Assembly: GCF_007747655.1 (NCBI RefSeq)
Contig: NZ_CP036274.1
Span: 8,928,001 to 8,992,000 of the forward strand
DNA from: Anatilimnocola aggregata
GTDB lineage: Bacteria > Planctomycetota > Planctomycetia > Pirellulales > Pirellulaceae
Reading direction: 5' to 3'
Length of the DNA: 64,000 nt
A program made the position numbers and the translations under genes. Below, piece by piece: positions 1 to 8,267 of this stretch (position 1 is the first letter of the stretch; the number at the start of each line of letters is the position of its first letter). The notes beneath the pieces are model-generated. The model was not told where the DNA came from, ran no database searches, and saw only the letters and a list, made by a program, of their open reading frames with translations.

Positions 1-14
1 AGCCCAGTTTCACG

Positions 15-248
15 CTACTCCTCCAGCGGTGCTCTGTCGTAGCCATATCTTCTCTGTACGCCGCCGCATGTCACGTCAATGCGAATCTGCTTGGCGGAAC
101 TGGTTGACCGCAATTTGTCGTACAGCGCGTCATTTAGCCGCTCGTAAGCCACGAACTGTCGATGGTAGATGTTCTTGTCCAGAACCCAGCCCAAAGCCAG
201 AGCGACAGCCAAAACGACCAGAAACATTTCTCGCATGGAAAATTTCAT
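15..248 (-). CDS. small single-pass membrane protein, unknown function
   Basis: This encodes 77 residues with an ATG start at 248 and a TAG stop at 15-17. The N-terminus (MKFSMREMFLVVLAVALALG) is a short positive segment followed by one hydrophobic helix. The soluble remainder is polar and ends YGYDRAPLEE. Planctomycetes encode many small proteins that begin with this kind of RxxFLLVxxxALxxGW helix, and none has a known function. The layout predicts an inner-membrane anchor with a short exposed tail. The neighbouring 0.7 kb holds only repeats, so context gives no clue to a partner. Confidence 0.6.
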   Translation of the reverse strand: MKFSMREMFLVVLAVALALGWVLDKNIYHRQFVAYERLNDALYDKLRSTSSAKQIRIDVTCGGVQRRYGYDRAPLEE

Positions 249-521
249 TCGCTCATCCTATCGAGCCACAAATAGGTCACCAACTCCTTTGGAATTCGTC
301 CAACTTTACAACCGGCGCGACTGGTCAATGCCATCGTGCAAAGTCGGGCGGCACAAATCACCCAAACATACTTGACAGTTGTTCACTAACTCGCAATAAT
401 TTAACCGGCTGTTTGGCAACCTGGTGGAAGAGCGTGCGCGGAGGGTGCAGTTCGCGCTGGTGCGAGGAACTGTGTTGTTGGCATTTTTGGAAATTCACCG
501 GCGGTAGGAGTGCTGCAGGGG

Positions 522-623
522 GTTTATCAACAAACAGGATGATTTCGGAATTGCAACTTGGGCGCAATTCGTTGCCGCTAAACAGTTTGCAGTGATGCAC
601 GCAAAAGGGGGGTGTTGATAAAC
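522..623. repeat. MITE-like element copy 1, 11-bp terminal inverted repeats
   Basis: The ends GTTTATCAACA (522-532) and TGTTGATAAAC (613-623) are perfect reverse complements. A second copy lies at 37140-37242. The two copies are identical over the first 26 and last 23 bases and share an inner TTGGGCGCAA block, while the middle has diverged. Both have five G's just outside the left end and a G-run (AAAAGGGGGG) just inside the right end. The element encodes no protein. Size, termini and dispersal fit a non-autonomous mobile element or a REP-like structured repeat. Confidence 0.7.
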
Positions 624-714
624 CTCGGCGATAACGCTGACACTGGAGCCAACTGCGAAGCCCAAGCGTGGCCAAGATCAAGCGAGTTGCGAGCGATGAC
701 AGGACGATTGCAAT

Positions 715-775
715 GTAGCTGAATTCGCCAGAATTCAGTCTTCACAAACGTCTGAATTCTGGCGAATTCAGCTAC
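715..775. repeat. perfect 24-bp inverted repeat, REP-like hairpin
   Basis: Arms 715-738 and 752-775 are perfect reverse complements separated by a 13-base loop. Each arm starts or ends with GTAGCTGAATTCGCC or its complement and contains two GAATTC sites. A transcript of either strand would form a very stable hairpin. There is no adjacent T-run, so a simple intrinsic terminator is unlikely. It sits between the two MITE-like elements. Confidence 0.75.
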
Positions 776-822
776 TTCAGAAGACTTCGCAATCCGCTTG
801 CGAGAGACAAAAGCGTGCGTGA

Positions 823-928
823 ACGGCAAAGGGGGTGTTCAACAATCGGGCTGATTGCTGGGAACAAAATGGCGCAACTCTCGTGTTTCCGTGAGATTGG
901 CTACTAACAATGAAGCGAATTGTTGAAC
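823..928. repeat. diverged relative of the MITE-like element
   Basis: CGGCAAAGGGGGTGTT at 824-839 resembles the right end of the 522-623 element. The following TCAACAATCGGGCTGATTGC resembles that element's left end at about 16 of 20 positions. A 9-bp inverted repeat, GTTCAACAA (837-845) and TTGTTGAAC (920-928), brackets the block. It looks like an older copy or a head-to-tail joint of two ends. Confidence 0.4.
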
Positions 929-943
929 GTTTAGGCCGAGAAT

Positions 944-3724
944 TTACGTCGCAGCGGGGAGTTCGTCACTACGATCTCCTTCGTTCTTGCGCAGGTCGAG
1001 CAGCATGTCTTGTTGAGCAACGGCGGCATAGAACCAATCGGCACCGGAGCCACCAAAGAGCAGATCGCGACTTGTCCCGTCCTTGGTAATCTCGCTCCGC
1101 TCGGTCGCCAGTTGCGACGGCAGCGTGGTCATGTTGGCAACCCAGGAGGTGAGCGCCGCCGAGAGGCTAGTCAATGTCGCTTGCACGTCCGTGCCCCATG
1201 GTTGGCTAGCCACGGCGGTGGGAGTGAACGCGGGGATGAGCGAATCGGGATACAAGCTGAGCAGGCCGCCAATCAACAGATCGTTGCCGGCATCGCCGTA
1301 CAAGTAATCGGCACCATTGCCGCCGAGGATCACATCGTGCCCCCCGTTGCCGCGGATTTGATCGGCTCCGTTGCCACCCACGATTAGATCGCTGGCCGAC
1401 CCACCATACAGGTAATCGTTCCCATCGCCACCATACATTTCGAGCGGAACTTTCAAGGTGTTCGCCGAGATCGTGTCGTTGCCAGCCTGGCCGAAGACGA
1501 TGACGCGTTCGACATTGCTGAATGGACCTGCCTTCGTGCCCGAATTAATCTGCACCGAGATTCGTCCGGTGCTGTCTTGCGAAAACATGATTCGATCGGC
1601 ACCGGAGCCGCCAGCCACCGTCAGGATGCGTGTTTCGGCGTCGTAGACGACCGGCGTTGCAGCAGCGGGAGGCGTGGTGGGCGGCGTTGTCGGCGGGGTC
1701 GTGGGAGGAGTGACCGGCGCGCCGAGGGTGTAACTGCGCGTGATACTCGAGCCCTGATAGGGGGACGCCGGAAGCGCGAAGCTGATGCGCGACGTTTGCG
1801 TAGCCGCGTTCCAAGTGACGCCGGTGCCCGTGAGCTGGCGATTCACATTAATGACAATCGCGGCTGTTCCCTGGCGAGGATCGGCACCCGTGATCGTGAA
1901 CTGATCGCCGTCCTGCTTGATGATCAGAGCGCAGGGCTGCGTGACGGTGAGCTTGGTATCGGCATCGAGCCAGATCGAACCAGCTGCAAAGAAGGCGACT
2001 TGCGTTTGACCGAGCCCACGATGCCGCACAGCCTGGACAGTGGCTGTGTTGGCCAGAATGTCGAAGGGAAGATTGTTGGCGTAGGTATCGAGTTGATCGG
2101 CCGAAACGTCGGGAACGACGGCATAGGCATAGGTCGAGTTCTGGACCTTCTTGCCGTGATCGACCCAGGCACTGAACACCGGCAGACTGATGCTCCCCGA
2201 GGTCTGCGTTTGTGCCTGAACGGTGAGCTTGCTGGTGGCATCGAGCGACACATAACCGAGGCCGTCGTGCTCGATCCACGACTTGCCGGTGAGAGTGTCG
2301 GTGGTGCCAAGGCCCCAGGTGCGGCGACCGCCCGCGGCATCGGAGACGGTCACGTCCCCATCGAGCAGGACTTGGTTGAGGGTGGTGAAGACCGACGAGT
2401 TCGCTGCTGCATCATCAATATCGGCCCCTAGCGCGACGATTTCATCGTCGAAGAAAAACCACGATTTGCGCGCGGTCAGCGTAACGCCGGCGCGTTTGTA
2501 GTCCATCATTGCCACGCCATACTTCTCGTCCGAAGTGCTGCCGACAAGGCTGCTGGAGCCCGCGGTGCGCGAGCCGCCGCTGAACATGTTTTCGTAAGGA
2601 ATGACGCCGTTTTGCTGAATGGTCGTGCCGGGGATTCGCTGCCAATTCCAGGTCGGAATGATCTCCTGCTCGCCCCGCGCGCCGAACTCATCACCATCCT
2701 GCAAGAACATGGTGAAGCCATCGCCCAGGAAGAACCCCTTGGTGTTTTCGTTGTTGGCCGTTTCGGGCCGCAGGGTGCGATTCGACAACAGCTTGACCGT
2801 GGCGGTAATGTCTTGCCGGCTGTGGAGCATGGCATCGCCGCGATAGAGCGAGCGATTGCCGGAAAGGTAGTTGGTTTCGTCGATGCCATTCAAATAGCGA
2901 TCGATGGCGTCTTCGAGTTCCGGCAGTCGGCGGCCTTGCGATTGCATGTCGACGGCCGCTTCGTGAATTTCGATCGGCCAATAGGTGATGCTGCCGGGTC
3001 GCGTGATCGAACGTCCGCCCGAGGCGATGTCCATGGTGTCGCCGCGGGTCAGAAACTCCATGTGGTCGAGCAGCAGGCGCAGTTCGAGGTCGACAGCAGC
3101 AGGGCTGAAGTTGTACATCGAGTTGGAAGTCCAACGCATCAGCTTGGCGGTGTCGTTCAGATAGTTCACGCCGTAGCTGCCGCTATAGAAATTCAACTTG
3201 CAGCCACTGCCGTGATGCATCACGGAAAGGTCGCGGGCGATTCCTTCGCCCGAGTAGCTGAACATTTCGTTCGTGACGCTCGTCACGACCGTGTTGATGC
3301 GACTGGGATTGTTCTGCAGCACCGCTTGAATCAGGGCAGGCCCGGCCTGCGAAAGCATATTCGCGCCTTGGTTTTTGCCGGGATTCCAGGCCGAGCCAAA
3401 GTACTTGGTAAGGACCGAATTGCGGGTGGCCAGGGGAATCATGTCGTCGGCCAGCAGCAGCGGTTCGGCCAGGCCAGTGGGAACGCCAATTTGTCCCCAC
3501 CACCAATTGGGCGCACTGACGCGCGGCATCGAATTGGCCGTATAGGTCCAAGAGGTGATGATCTGGTTCCGCAGCGAGGCATCGTTGTAGTAGCCGTTGC
3601 TTGGGTCGGGCCACTTGTTCGCAACGGTCAAGACTTCCAGTCGTCGCCCGTGTTCTTGAATGGCTGCTGCTCCTGCATCGCCGCCGTTGTAGTTCAAATC
3701 GGTGAAGGTACCGTTGGTCCGCAT
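944..3724 (-). CDS. polysaccharide lyase family 8 protein with RTX tail (3' part of a TAG-interrupted gene)
   Basis: This encodes 926 residues from the ATG at 3724. PL8 lyases (xanthan, hyaluronan and chondroitin types) cleave uronic-acid-containing polysaccharides by beta-elimination outside the cell. The NWWWGQIGVPTG motif (residues 73-84) supplies the conserved Asn. DLSVMHHG followed by YSGSYG (about 165-185) supplies the catalytic His and Tyr. RGDTMDIASGGRSITRPG matches the family core. A TPPTTPP linker then leads to calcium-binding GGxGxDxL repeats, as in RTX proteins. There is no export signal at this start. The missing N-terminus lies upstream in the same frame (3746-3937) behind a TAG codon. 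This open frame may therefore be untranslated, produced by readthrough, or affected by a sequence error. Confidence 0.8.
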   Translation of the reverse strand: MRTNGTFTDLNYNGGDAGAAAIQEHGRRLEVLTVANKWPDPSNGYYNDASLRNQIITSWTYTANSMPRVSAPNWWWGQIGVPTGLAEPLLLADDMIPLATRNSVLTKYFGSAWNPGKNQGANMLSQAGPALIQAVLQNNPSRINTVVTSVTNEMFSYSGEGIARDLSVMHHGSGCKLNFYSGSYGVNYLNDTAKLMRWTSNSMYNFSPAAVDLELRLLLDHMEFLTRGDTMDIASGGRSITRPGSITYWPIEIHEAAVDMQSQGRRLPELEDAIDRYLNGIDETNYLSGNRSLYRGDAMLHSRQDITATVKLLSNRTLRPETANNENTKGFFLGDGFTMFLQDGDEFGARGEQEIIPTWNWQRIPGTTIQQNGVIPYENMFSGGSRTAGSSSLVGSTSDEKYGVAMMDYKRAGVTLTARKSWFFFDDEIVALGADIDDAAANSSVFTTLNQVLLDGDVTVSDAAGGRRTWGLGTTDTLTGKSWIEHDGLGYVSLDATSKLTVQAQTQTSGSISLPVFSAWVDHGKKVQNSTYAYAVVPDVSADQLDTYANNLPFDILANTATVQAVRHRGLGQTQVAFFAAGSIWLDADTKLTVTQPCALIIKQDGDQFTITGADPRQGTAAIVINVNRQLTGTGVTWNAATQTSRISFALPASPYQGSSITRSYTLGAPVTPPTTPPTTPPTTPPAAATPVVYDAETRILTVAGGSGADRIMFSQDSTGRISVQINSGTKAGPFSNVERVIVFGQAGNDTISANTLKVPLEMYGGDGNDYLYGGSASDLIVGGNGADQIRGNGGHDVILGGNGADYLYGDAGNDLLIGGLLSLYPDSLIPAFTPTAVASQPWGTDVQATLTSLSAALTSWVANMTTLPSQLATERSEITKDGTSRDLLFGGSGADWFYAAVAQQDMLLDLRKNEGDRSDELPAAT

Positions 3725-3745
3725 CTTCGCCAGGAGTGCCGGAAC

Positions 3746-3937
3746 CTAGGAGACCACTTGCGGCGCTTGCTCCAGAATCTCGGCGATCATGTTGTCGCGC
3801 ATGATGCCGACCGTCGGCGTGGCGCGAATCTCGAGGGTCTCGAACAAGAGACGCCGCCCCTGCTTCAAGCTGCGTGTGGCGGCTCCGACGAGACTTGGCG
3901 ACGGACACGACAAAGGCGAACAAACAGACCGGCTCAT
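3746..3937 (-). pseudogene. severed N-terminus of the PL8 lyase gene
   Basis: The ATG at 3937 (an in-frame GTG lies at 3946) opens 63 codons ending in TAG at 3748-3746. The product has an Arg/Lys-rich start and then RRLLFETLEIRATPTV, a planctomycete LExR-type export signature. It continues with helix-like sequence ending EQAPQVVS. After the TAG the same frame runs VPALLAKMRTNGTFTDLNY into the lyase body without a gap, as expected for one PL8 protein. The simplest reading is a nonsense mutation that splits one secreted lyase gene (944-3937). Confidence 0.65.
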
Positions 3938-4083
3938 GCAGCACACTCAAGAGGTAAATCAACTAGCGCGGGCCTGCCTGGTGCGAGACCCAAACCACCT
4001 GGGTTAGTGGCGATGGCACCAGACTAATTGGCCTGGGGAAGCTGTGCTAGCAAATGGCAATTGTCGCGGGTCTTAGTCAGCGG

Positions 4084-5070
4084 CTAAGCCCGCTCAATCG
4101 GAAAGGCCAGCACTTGCTGAATGCTCGTCGCATTCGCTGCGATCAGCAGCAGCCGATCGACCCCGAGTGCACATCCCGAGCACGCGGGGAGGCCGTGCTG
4201 CATGGCCGCAACCAGTCGGCTCTGCTCCGGAAGTTGATACTTGCCCGCTCCTGCCCGCCGAGCGTTGTTCTGCCGATTGCGTTCAATCAGCACGGCGGGG
4301 TCGAGCAGTTCGTGATAGCCGTTGGCCAGTTCGACGCCCCGAATGTACAGCTCGAACCGTTCGGCCACGGCGGGGTTTCCCTGGTCGTCGGCGGGGCGGA
4401 CTTGCGCTAGCGCCGATTGATTGGCTGGGTAGTCGTACAAAATCGTCGGCCGCTCCTGACCAAGTTTTGGCTCGACACATTCGGTCAGGAGCCGATCGAG
4501 CAGGACTGCGCGGTCTTGCTCATTGGCTGCAACCTCTTTGCCGTTGGCCTGAAGTGCCGCACCCAACTGCGGCACATCAGCGGTAAATGGGTCGACCTGT
4601 GCGTGCCGCTGAAAGGCTTCGCGAAACGTGATCTGCTCCGCATCGTCGCAACCAATGGCCGCACTGGCCAAATTGCTGAGCAATCTTCGACCGTCCTCGT
4701 AATCATCTCCCACGCGATACCACTCCAGCATCGTGAACTCGGGATTGTGCAGCGGGCCCGCTTCGCCGCCGCGATAGGCGCGCGTGATTTGATAGATGGC
4801 CGTAGCTCCCGCCACAAGCAAGCGCTTCATGCCAAACTCCGGCGAGGTCTGCAGATAGAACGGCTCGCCCTGATCAGGCTCGCGGGCGTCTTGGAACAAC
4901 GTCACGCGGAGTGGATCGAGATGCTCGTCGATCACCGAATCGCGCGAGAGGGTTGGCGTTTCGACTTCAACGAAGCCGTGAGAATCGAAGAAGCGCCGCA
5001 GGCGGCGGAGCAGTTCTGCTCGTTGATGGAGCATGTCGAGCGAGCAGGAGGGGAGAAAATCGCTCGACAT
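4084..5070 (-). CDS. epmA: EF-P--(R)-beta-lysine ligase EpmA
   Basis: This encodes 328 residues, the usual length for EpmA (PoxA/GenX/YjeA). EpmA is a class II lysyl-tRNA synthetase-like enzyme that lacks the tRNA-binding domain. It activates (R)-beta-lysine with ATP and joins it to a lysine of elongation factor P. Class II motif 1 lies in RRFFDSHGFVEVETPTL (near residues 25-42). Motif 2 lies around AIYQITRAYRGGEAGPLHNP with the following EFTMLEWYR, and motif 3 is GCALGVDRLLLIA near the C-terminus. It lies 56 bp downstream of efp on the same strand, with epmB divergent beyond efp, so substrate and both modifying enzymes are adjacent. Confidence 0.93.
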   Translation of the reverse strand: MSSDFLPSCSLDMLHQRAELLRRLRRFFDSHGFVEVETPTLSRDSVIDEHLDPLRVTLFQDAREPDQGEPFYLQTSPEFGMKRLLVAGATAIYQITRAYRGGEAGPLHNPEFTMLEWYRVGDDYEDGRRLLSNLASAAIGCDDAEQITFREAFQRHAQVDPFTADVPQLGAALQANGKEVAANEQDRAVLLDRLLTECVEPKLGQERPTILYDYPANQSALAQVRPADDQGNPAVAERFELYIRGVELANGYHELLDPAVLIERNRQNNARRAGAGKYQLPEQSRLVAAMQHGLPACSGCALGVDRLLLIAANATSIQQVLAFPIERA

Positions 5071-5126
5071 CGTTTGACCCGACGCCCCTGACTTGAGCCG
5101 GGGGCGAGCATGAGAAAAACTAGACG

Positions 5127-5696
5127 CTAGTTCGAGACGCGTTCGATGTACTCGCCAGTACGGGTATCGATCCGCAGCACGTTACCGATGTTGATGAACA
5201 GCGGCGCGGCGATTTCGGCACCCGTCTCCAGCTTGACGGGTTTGGTGACGTTGGTCGCGGTATCGCCACGGGCACCTGGATCGCAGTATTCGACCTTTAG
5301 TTCGACGTGAGCAGGCGGGGTAAGGCTGACCGGCTTTTCGTTGAACAGCATCATCTGGCAGGCCATGCCGTCCTTCAGATACTTCCAGGCGTCGTCGACC
5401 TTATCCTTGTCGAGCTCATATTGTTCGAACGATTCGGCATGCATGAAGACCCAGGTGTCTCCCTGGCGGTAGAGGTACTGCACTTCGACCTCTTCGACGT
5501 CGGCCGCTTCCAGCGTGTCGCCACCCTTGAAGACGCGTTGCAGCGTAGTGCCGCGGATGAGGTTCTTCAGTTTGCATTCGTACAGCGCGTTCCCCTTGCC
5601 TGGCTTGCGGAAGTTCATTTCCGCCATCAGGTAAGGCTCGCCGTCGATCTGAACCTTGATGCCTTTTTTGAAATCGCTGGTTTTGTACGTCGCCAC
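5127..5696 (-). CDS. efp: elongation factor P
   Basis: This encodes 189 residues and is complete. EF-P binds the ribosome between the P and E sites and relieves stalling at polyproline. The canonical N-terminus MATYKTSDFKKG is read from a GTG start at 5696. The KOW-like first domain contains RKPGKGNA, whose Lys34 sits where (R)-beta-lysine is attached. It is followed by the OB domain (VQYLYRQGDTWVFMHAESFE) and a C-terminal domain ending DTRTGEYIERVSN. A lysine at this tip, rather than arginine, agrees with the neighbouring epmA and epmB. It is probably cotranscribed with epmA. Confidence 0.96.
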   Translation of the reverse strand: MATYKTSDFKKGIKVQIDGEPYLMAEMNFRKPGKGNALYECKLKNLIRGTTLQRVFKGGDTLEAADVEEVEVQYLYRQGDTWVFMHAESFEQYELDKDKVDDAWKYLKDGMACQMMLFNEKPVSLTPPAHVELKVEYCDPGARGDTATNVTKPVKLETGAEIAAPLFINIGNVLRIDTRTGEYIERVSN

Positions 5697-5739
5697 GTTC
5701 GTGACCCTGCTACGCTAACTAGAAGACTGGGATTATGGT

Positions 5740-6798
5740 GTGAGAATGAGAATTGTAGCGGTTGACGAAACAGTTGCCTGCGCCACTTCCCCCCGCCCAA
5801 TGCGTGGGCTGAAGGTGTCCTCTGCCGACTGGCATGCCGAACTTAAATCGGCCGTCCGCGACCCCGCGCAACTACTTACCGCCCTTGATCTTCCAGATTC
5901 TCTGCTGCCGGCTGCCCGCGCGGCCGCCAAAGCCTTTCCGCTGTTCGCTCCAGGGGGTTACATCGGGCGAATGACACCTGGGCGATTGGACGACCCACTG
6001 TTGCGGCAGGTGTTGCCCCTGGGCGAAGAGCTGGACGAAGTCCCGGGCTTTGCTGCCGATGCCGTGGGGGATGCTGCCGCCACGAAATCGGCTGGGCTGA
6101 TTCAGAAGTACCAAAGCCGGGCACTCCTCATTACTACCGGGGCCTGCGCGGTCCACTGTCGCTATTGTTTTCGCCGACACTTCCCGTATTCAACTGCGCC
6201 GAAGTCAGTCGATGACTGGGAGCCCGCTCTCGACCTGATTCGCGCCGACGACTCTCTCGACGAAGTCCTGCTCTCCGGCGGCGATCCGCTCACGCTGGTC
6301 GATACCACGCTGGCTGAACTGGCCGAACGTCTCGCCGCCATTCCTCACTTGAAGCGACTTCGCATTCACACGCGCTTGCCAATCATCATTCCCGCTAGGG
6401 TGACCAGCGAGCTCCTAGCCTGGCTCTGCGGCACGCGGCTAACTCCACTCGTGGTCATTCACGCCAATCATGCCCAGGAAATTGACGACAACGTGGCCAA
6501 CTCACTTGCCCGCCTCGTCGATGCGGGCGTGCCGCTGCTCAATCAGTCGGTGCTGCTCCGCGGAGTGAATGATTCCACAACGGCGCTCGTCGATCTTTCC
6601 CGCCGGCTGACCGACCTGCGCGTGATGCCCTACTACCTGCATCAACTCGACCGCGTGGCCGGCGCTGCCCACTTCGAAGTTCCCATCAGCCGCGGCCTGC
6701 AACTGATCGCCGAAATGCGCACTCAGCTTCCCGGCTATGCCGTCCCCCGCTACGTGCAAGAGATCGCCGGCGAAGCGCACAAGCGGGTTTTGGCGTAG
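5740..6798 (+). CDS. epmB: EF-P beta-lysylation protein EpmB (lysine 2,3-aminomutase family)
   Basis: This encodes up to 352 residues. EpmB is a radical-SAM, PLP-dependent enzyme that converts lysine to beta-lysine for EF-P modification. CAVHCRYC (residues 136-143, CX3CX2C) binds the 4Fe-4S cluster, and it is followed by FRRHFPY as in characterised EpmB. LSGGDPL and the C-terminal YYLHQLDRVAGAAHFEVP match the family. The first start is a GTG at 5740. An ATG at 5800 (MRGLKVSSADW) gives a more typical N-terminus and would leave about 100 bp for divergent promoters with efp. Neither start has a clear ribosome binding site. Confidence 0.92.
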   Translation: MRMRIVAVDETVACATSPRPMRGLKVSSADWHAELKSAVRDPAQLLTALDLPDSLLPAARAAAKAFPLFAPGGYIGRMTPGRLDDPLLRQVLPLGEELDEVPGFAADAVGDAAATKSAGLIQKYQSRALLITTGACAVHCRYCFRRHFPYSTAPKSVDDWEPALDLIRADDSLDEVLLSGGDPLTLVDTTLAELAERLAAIPHLKRLRIHTRLPIIIPARVTSELLAWLCGTRLTPLVVIHANHAQEIDDNVANSLARLVDAGVPLLNQSVLLRGVNDSTTALVDLSRRLTDLRVMPYYLHQLDRVAGAAHFEVPISRGLQLIAEMRTQLPGYAVPRYVQEIAGEAHKRVLA

Positions 6799-6816
6799 CT
6801 GGCTTCTCCCATGTTA

Positions 6817-6966
6817 AGCCCGACGCGTCAGCGAGGGAGACACTCGCTCACTCGTTAACTCCGAACTGACGTAAGCAACACGATTGAAAAGCACATGCCT
6901 CGCTGAATTCATTTATTCAGCCAGTGAACCCATGATGATGTAGCTCCCTCGCTGACGCGTCGGGCT
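6817..6966. repeat. long-loop 23-bp perfect inverted repeat
   Basis: Arms 6817-6839 and 6944-6966 are perfect reverse complements around a 104-base loop. The core is GACGCGTCAGCGAGGGA and its complement. It fills the space between the convergent ends of epmB and the flavin oxidoreductase gene, where it could act as a bidirectional transcript end or a REP-type repeat. Confidence 0.7.
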
Positions 6967-6993
6967 ATGTAGGTCGGGGCAACTTCGTGCGAA

Positions 6994-8151
6994 CTACTTC
7001 GCTCTCCTCTTCACGGCATAGCCATAGGGAATAGGCCAGGCCGGTTCGCCTCCCAGTTCGTGCTGGGCTTTGAGTGCCCAGTAGGGGTCGCGAAGCAATT
7101 CGCGGCCAATGAAGACGAGGTCAGCTGAACCGCCAGTGATGATCTCGTTGGCGTATTGCGGTTCGGTGATCATGCCGACCGCGCCGGTGAGAATGCCGGT
7201 CTGCTCTTTGATCTGGCGGGCGAAAGGGACTTGATAGCCGCGGCCGACGGGAATCTTGGCAGTAGGAACGAGCGCGCCAGAAGAGACGTCGATCAGGTCG
7301 ACCCCCAGCTCTTTCAATTCGCGCGAAAGGACGACCGATTGCTCGATGTCCCAGCCGCCGTCGACCCAGTCGGTGGCGGAGATGCGGACGAACAGCGGCA
7401 GTCCTTGGGGAATGATCTTACGCATTCGCTCGGCAACTTGCAGTGTCAAGCGCAGCCGGTTTTCGAGCGAGCCGCCGTATTCATCGGTGCGCTGATTGCT
7501 AAGGGGCGAGAGGAATTCGTGCAGCAAGTAGCCATGTGCGGCGTGCAGTTCAATCACTTGAAAACCCGCGGTGAGCGCACGCTGAGTGGCCGCGGCGAAG
7601 GCCTCGATGGTGGCATCGATTCCCTGTCGATCGAGCGCAAGCGGAGCAGGATCGCCCTCATGGAACGGAATCGCACTGGGGGCAATTACGGGCCAGCCCC
7701 CTTCGGCAGCGGTCTTGATTGGGGCACCACCTAGCCATGGCTGCTGGCAACTGGCTTTGCGACCGGCATGAGCCAGTTGAATCGCCGGCACCGCTCCTTG
7801 AGAGGCAACGAACCGCGCGATCCGCGCGAGGGGCTCGATATGTTGATCGCCCCAAATCCCCATATCGCCGGGCGAGATGCGCCCCTCGGCAGTTACCGCC
7901 GTCGCTTCGACAAAGACCAGCGACACACCTCCCGCAGCCCGACTGCCGAGATGGACCAGGTGCCAATCGTCGGCCAGACCATCCTGCGAACTGTACTGGC
8001 ACATGGGAGACATCACGATTCGATTCCGCAGCGTCACGTCCCGAATTTTAAGGGGTGTGAGCAAATCGGTGGCGGGAATTTCGCGGTCGTGGTCGCTGTT
8101 GGCTGGGCAACCAGACTGACTGCTAGGCGCAGGGGATTGAGATGGCGCCAT
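6994..8151 (-). CDS. NADH:flavin oxidoreductase, Old Yellow Enzyme family (YqjM/NamA type)
   Basis: From the ATG at 8151 the protein has 385 residues. That start is preceded by GGAG at 8 bases, unlike a longer in-frame reading from 8217. OYE-type flavoproteins bind FMN in a TIM barrel and reduce activated C=C bonds with NAD(P)H. The barrel begins LLTPLKIRDVTLRNRIVMSPMCQYS, the FMN-binding start of the YqjM class. It continues with PAIQLAHAGRK, the active-site ELHAAHGYLLHEFLSP segment, and a phosphate-binding end, GSADLVFIGRELLRDPYWA. The first ~30 residues are Ser/Pro-rich and not conserved. The natural substrate cannot be told from sequence. Confidence 0.9.
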   Translation of the reverse strand: MAPSQSPAPSSQSGCPANSDHDREIPATDLLTPLKIRDVTLRNRIVMSPMCQYSSQDGLADDWHLVHLGSRAAGGVSLVFVEATAVTAEGRISPGDMGIWGDQHIEPLARIARFVASQGAVPAIQLAHAGRKASCQQPWLGGAPIKTAAEGGWPVIAPSAIPFHEGDPAPLALDRQGIDATIEAFAAATQRALTAGFQVIELHAAHGYLLHEFLSPLSNQRTDEYGGSLENRLRLTLQVAERMRKIIPQGLPLFVRISATDWVDGGWDIEQSVVLSRELKELGVDLIDVSSGALVPTAKIPVGRGYQVPFARQIKEQTGILTGAVGMITEPQYANEIITGGSADLVFIGRELLRDPYWALKAQHELGGEPAWPIPYGYAVKRRAK

Positions 8152-8267
8152 AGCGGAAGCTCCATTCAGACGGGCGAATAACCGGGTTGTGACACATTGT
8201 AGGGCAGCTGCTGGCAAAGCTACTACCGGTTATCTCGGCACCAAATTTGCGGTTGGAGGTTTGACCA

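Larger units (their letters stand above)
249..943. other. gene-free interval rich in inverted repeats
   Basis: I see no convincing coding frame in these 695 bases. They hold a ~102-bp inverted-repeat element (522-623), a perfect 24-bp hairpin (715-775), and a diverged relative of the first element (about 823-928). The open frames crossing this stretch are made of the repeats themselves and have no plausible start context. Confidence 0.6.

Noticed and set aside
2612-4027. 471-codon open frame antisense to the PL8 gene
   Set aside because: It is a high-G+C shadow frame. Its translation has no domain, while the opposite strand has clear catalytic motifs.
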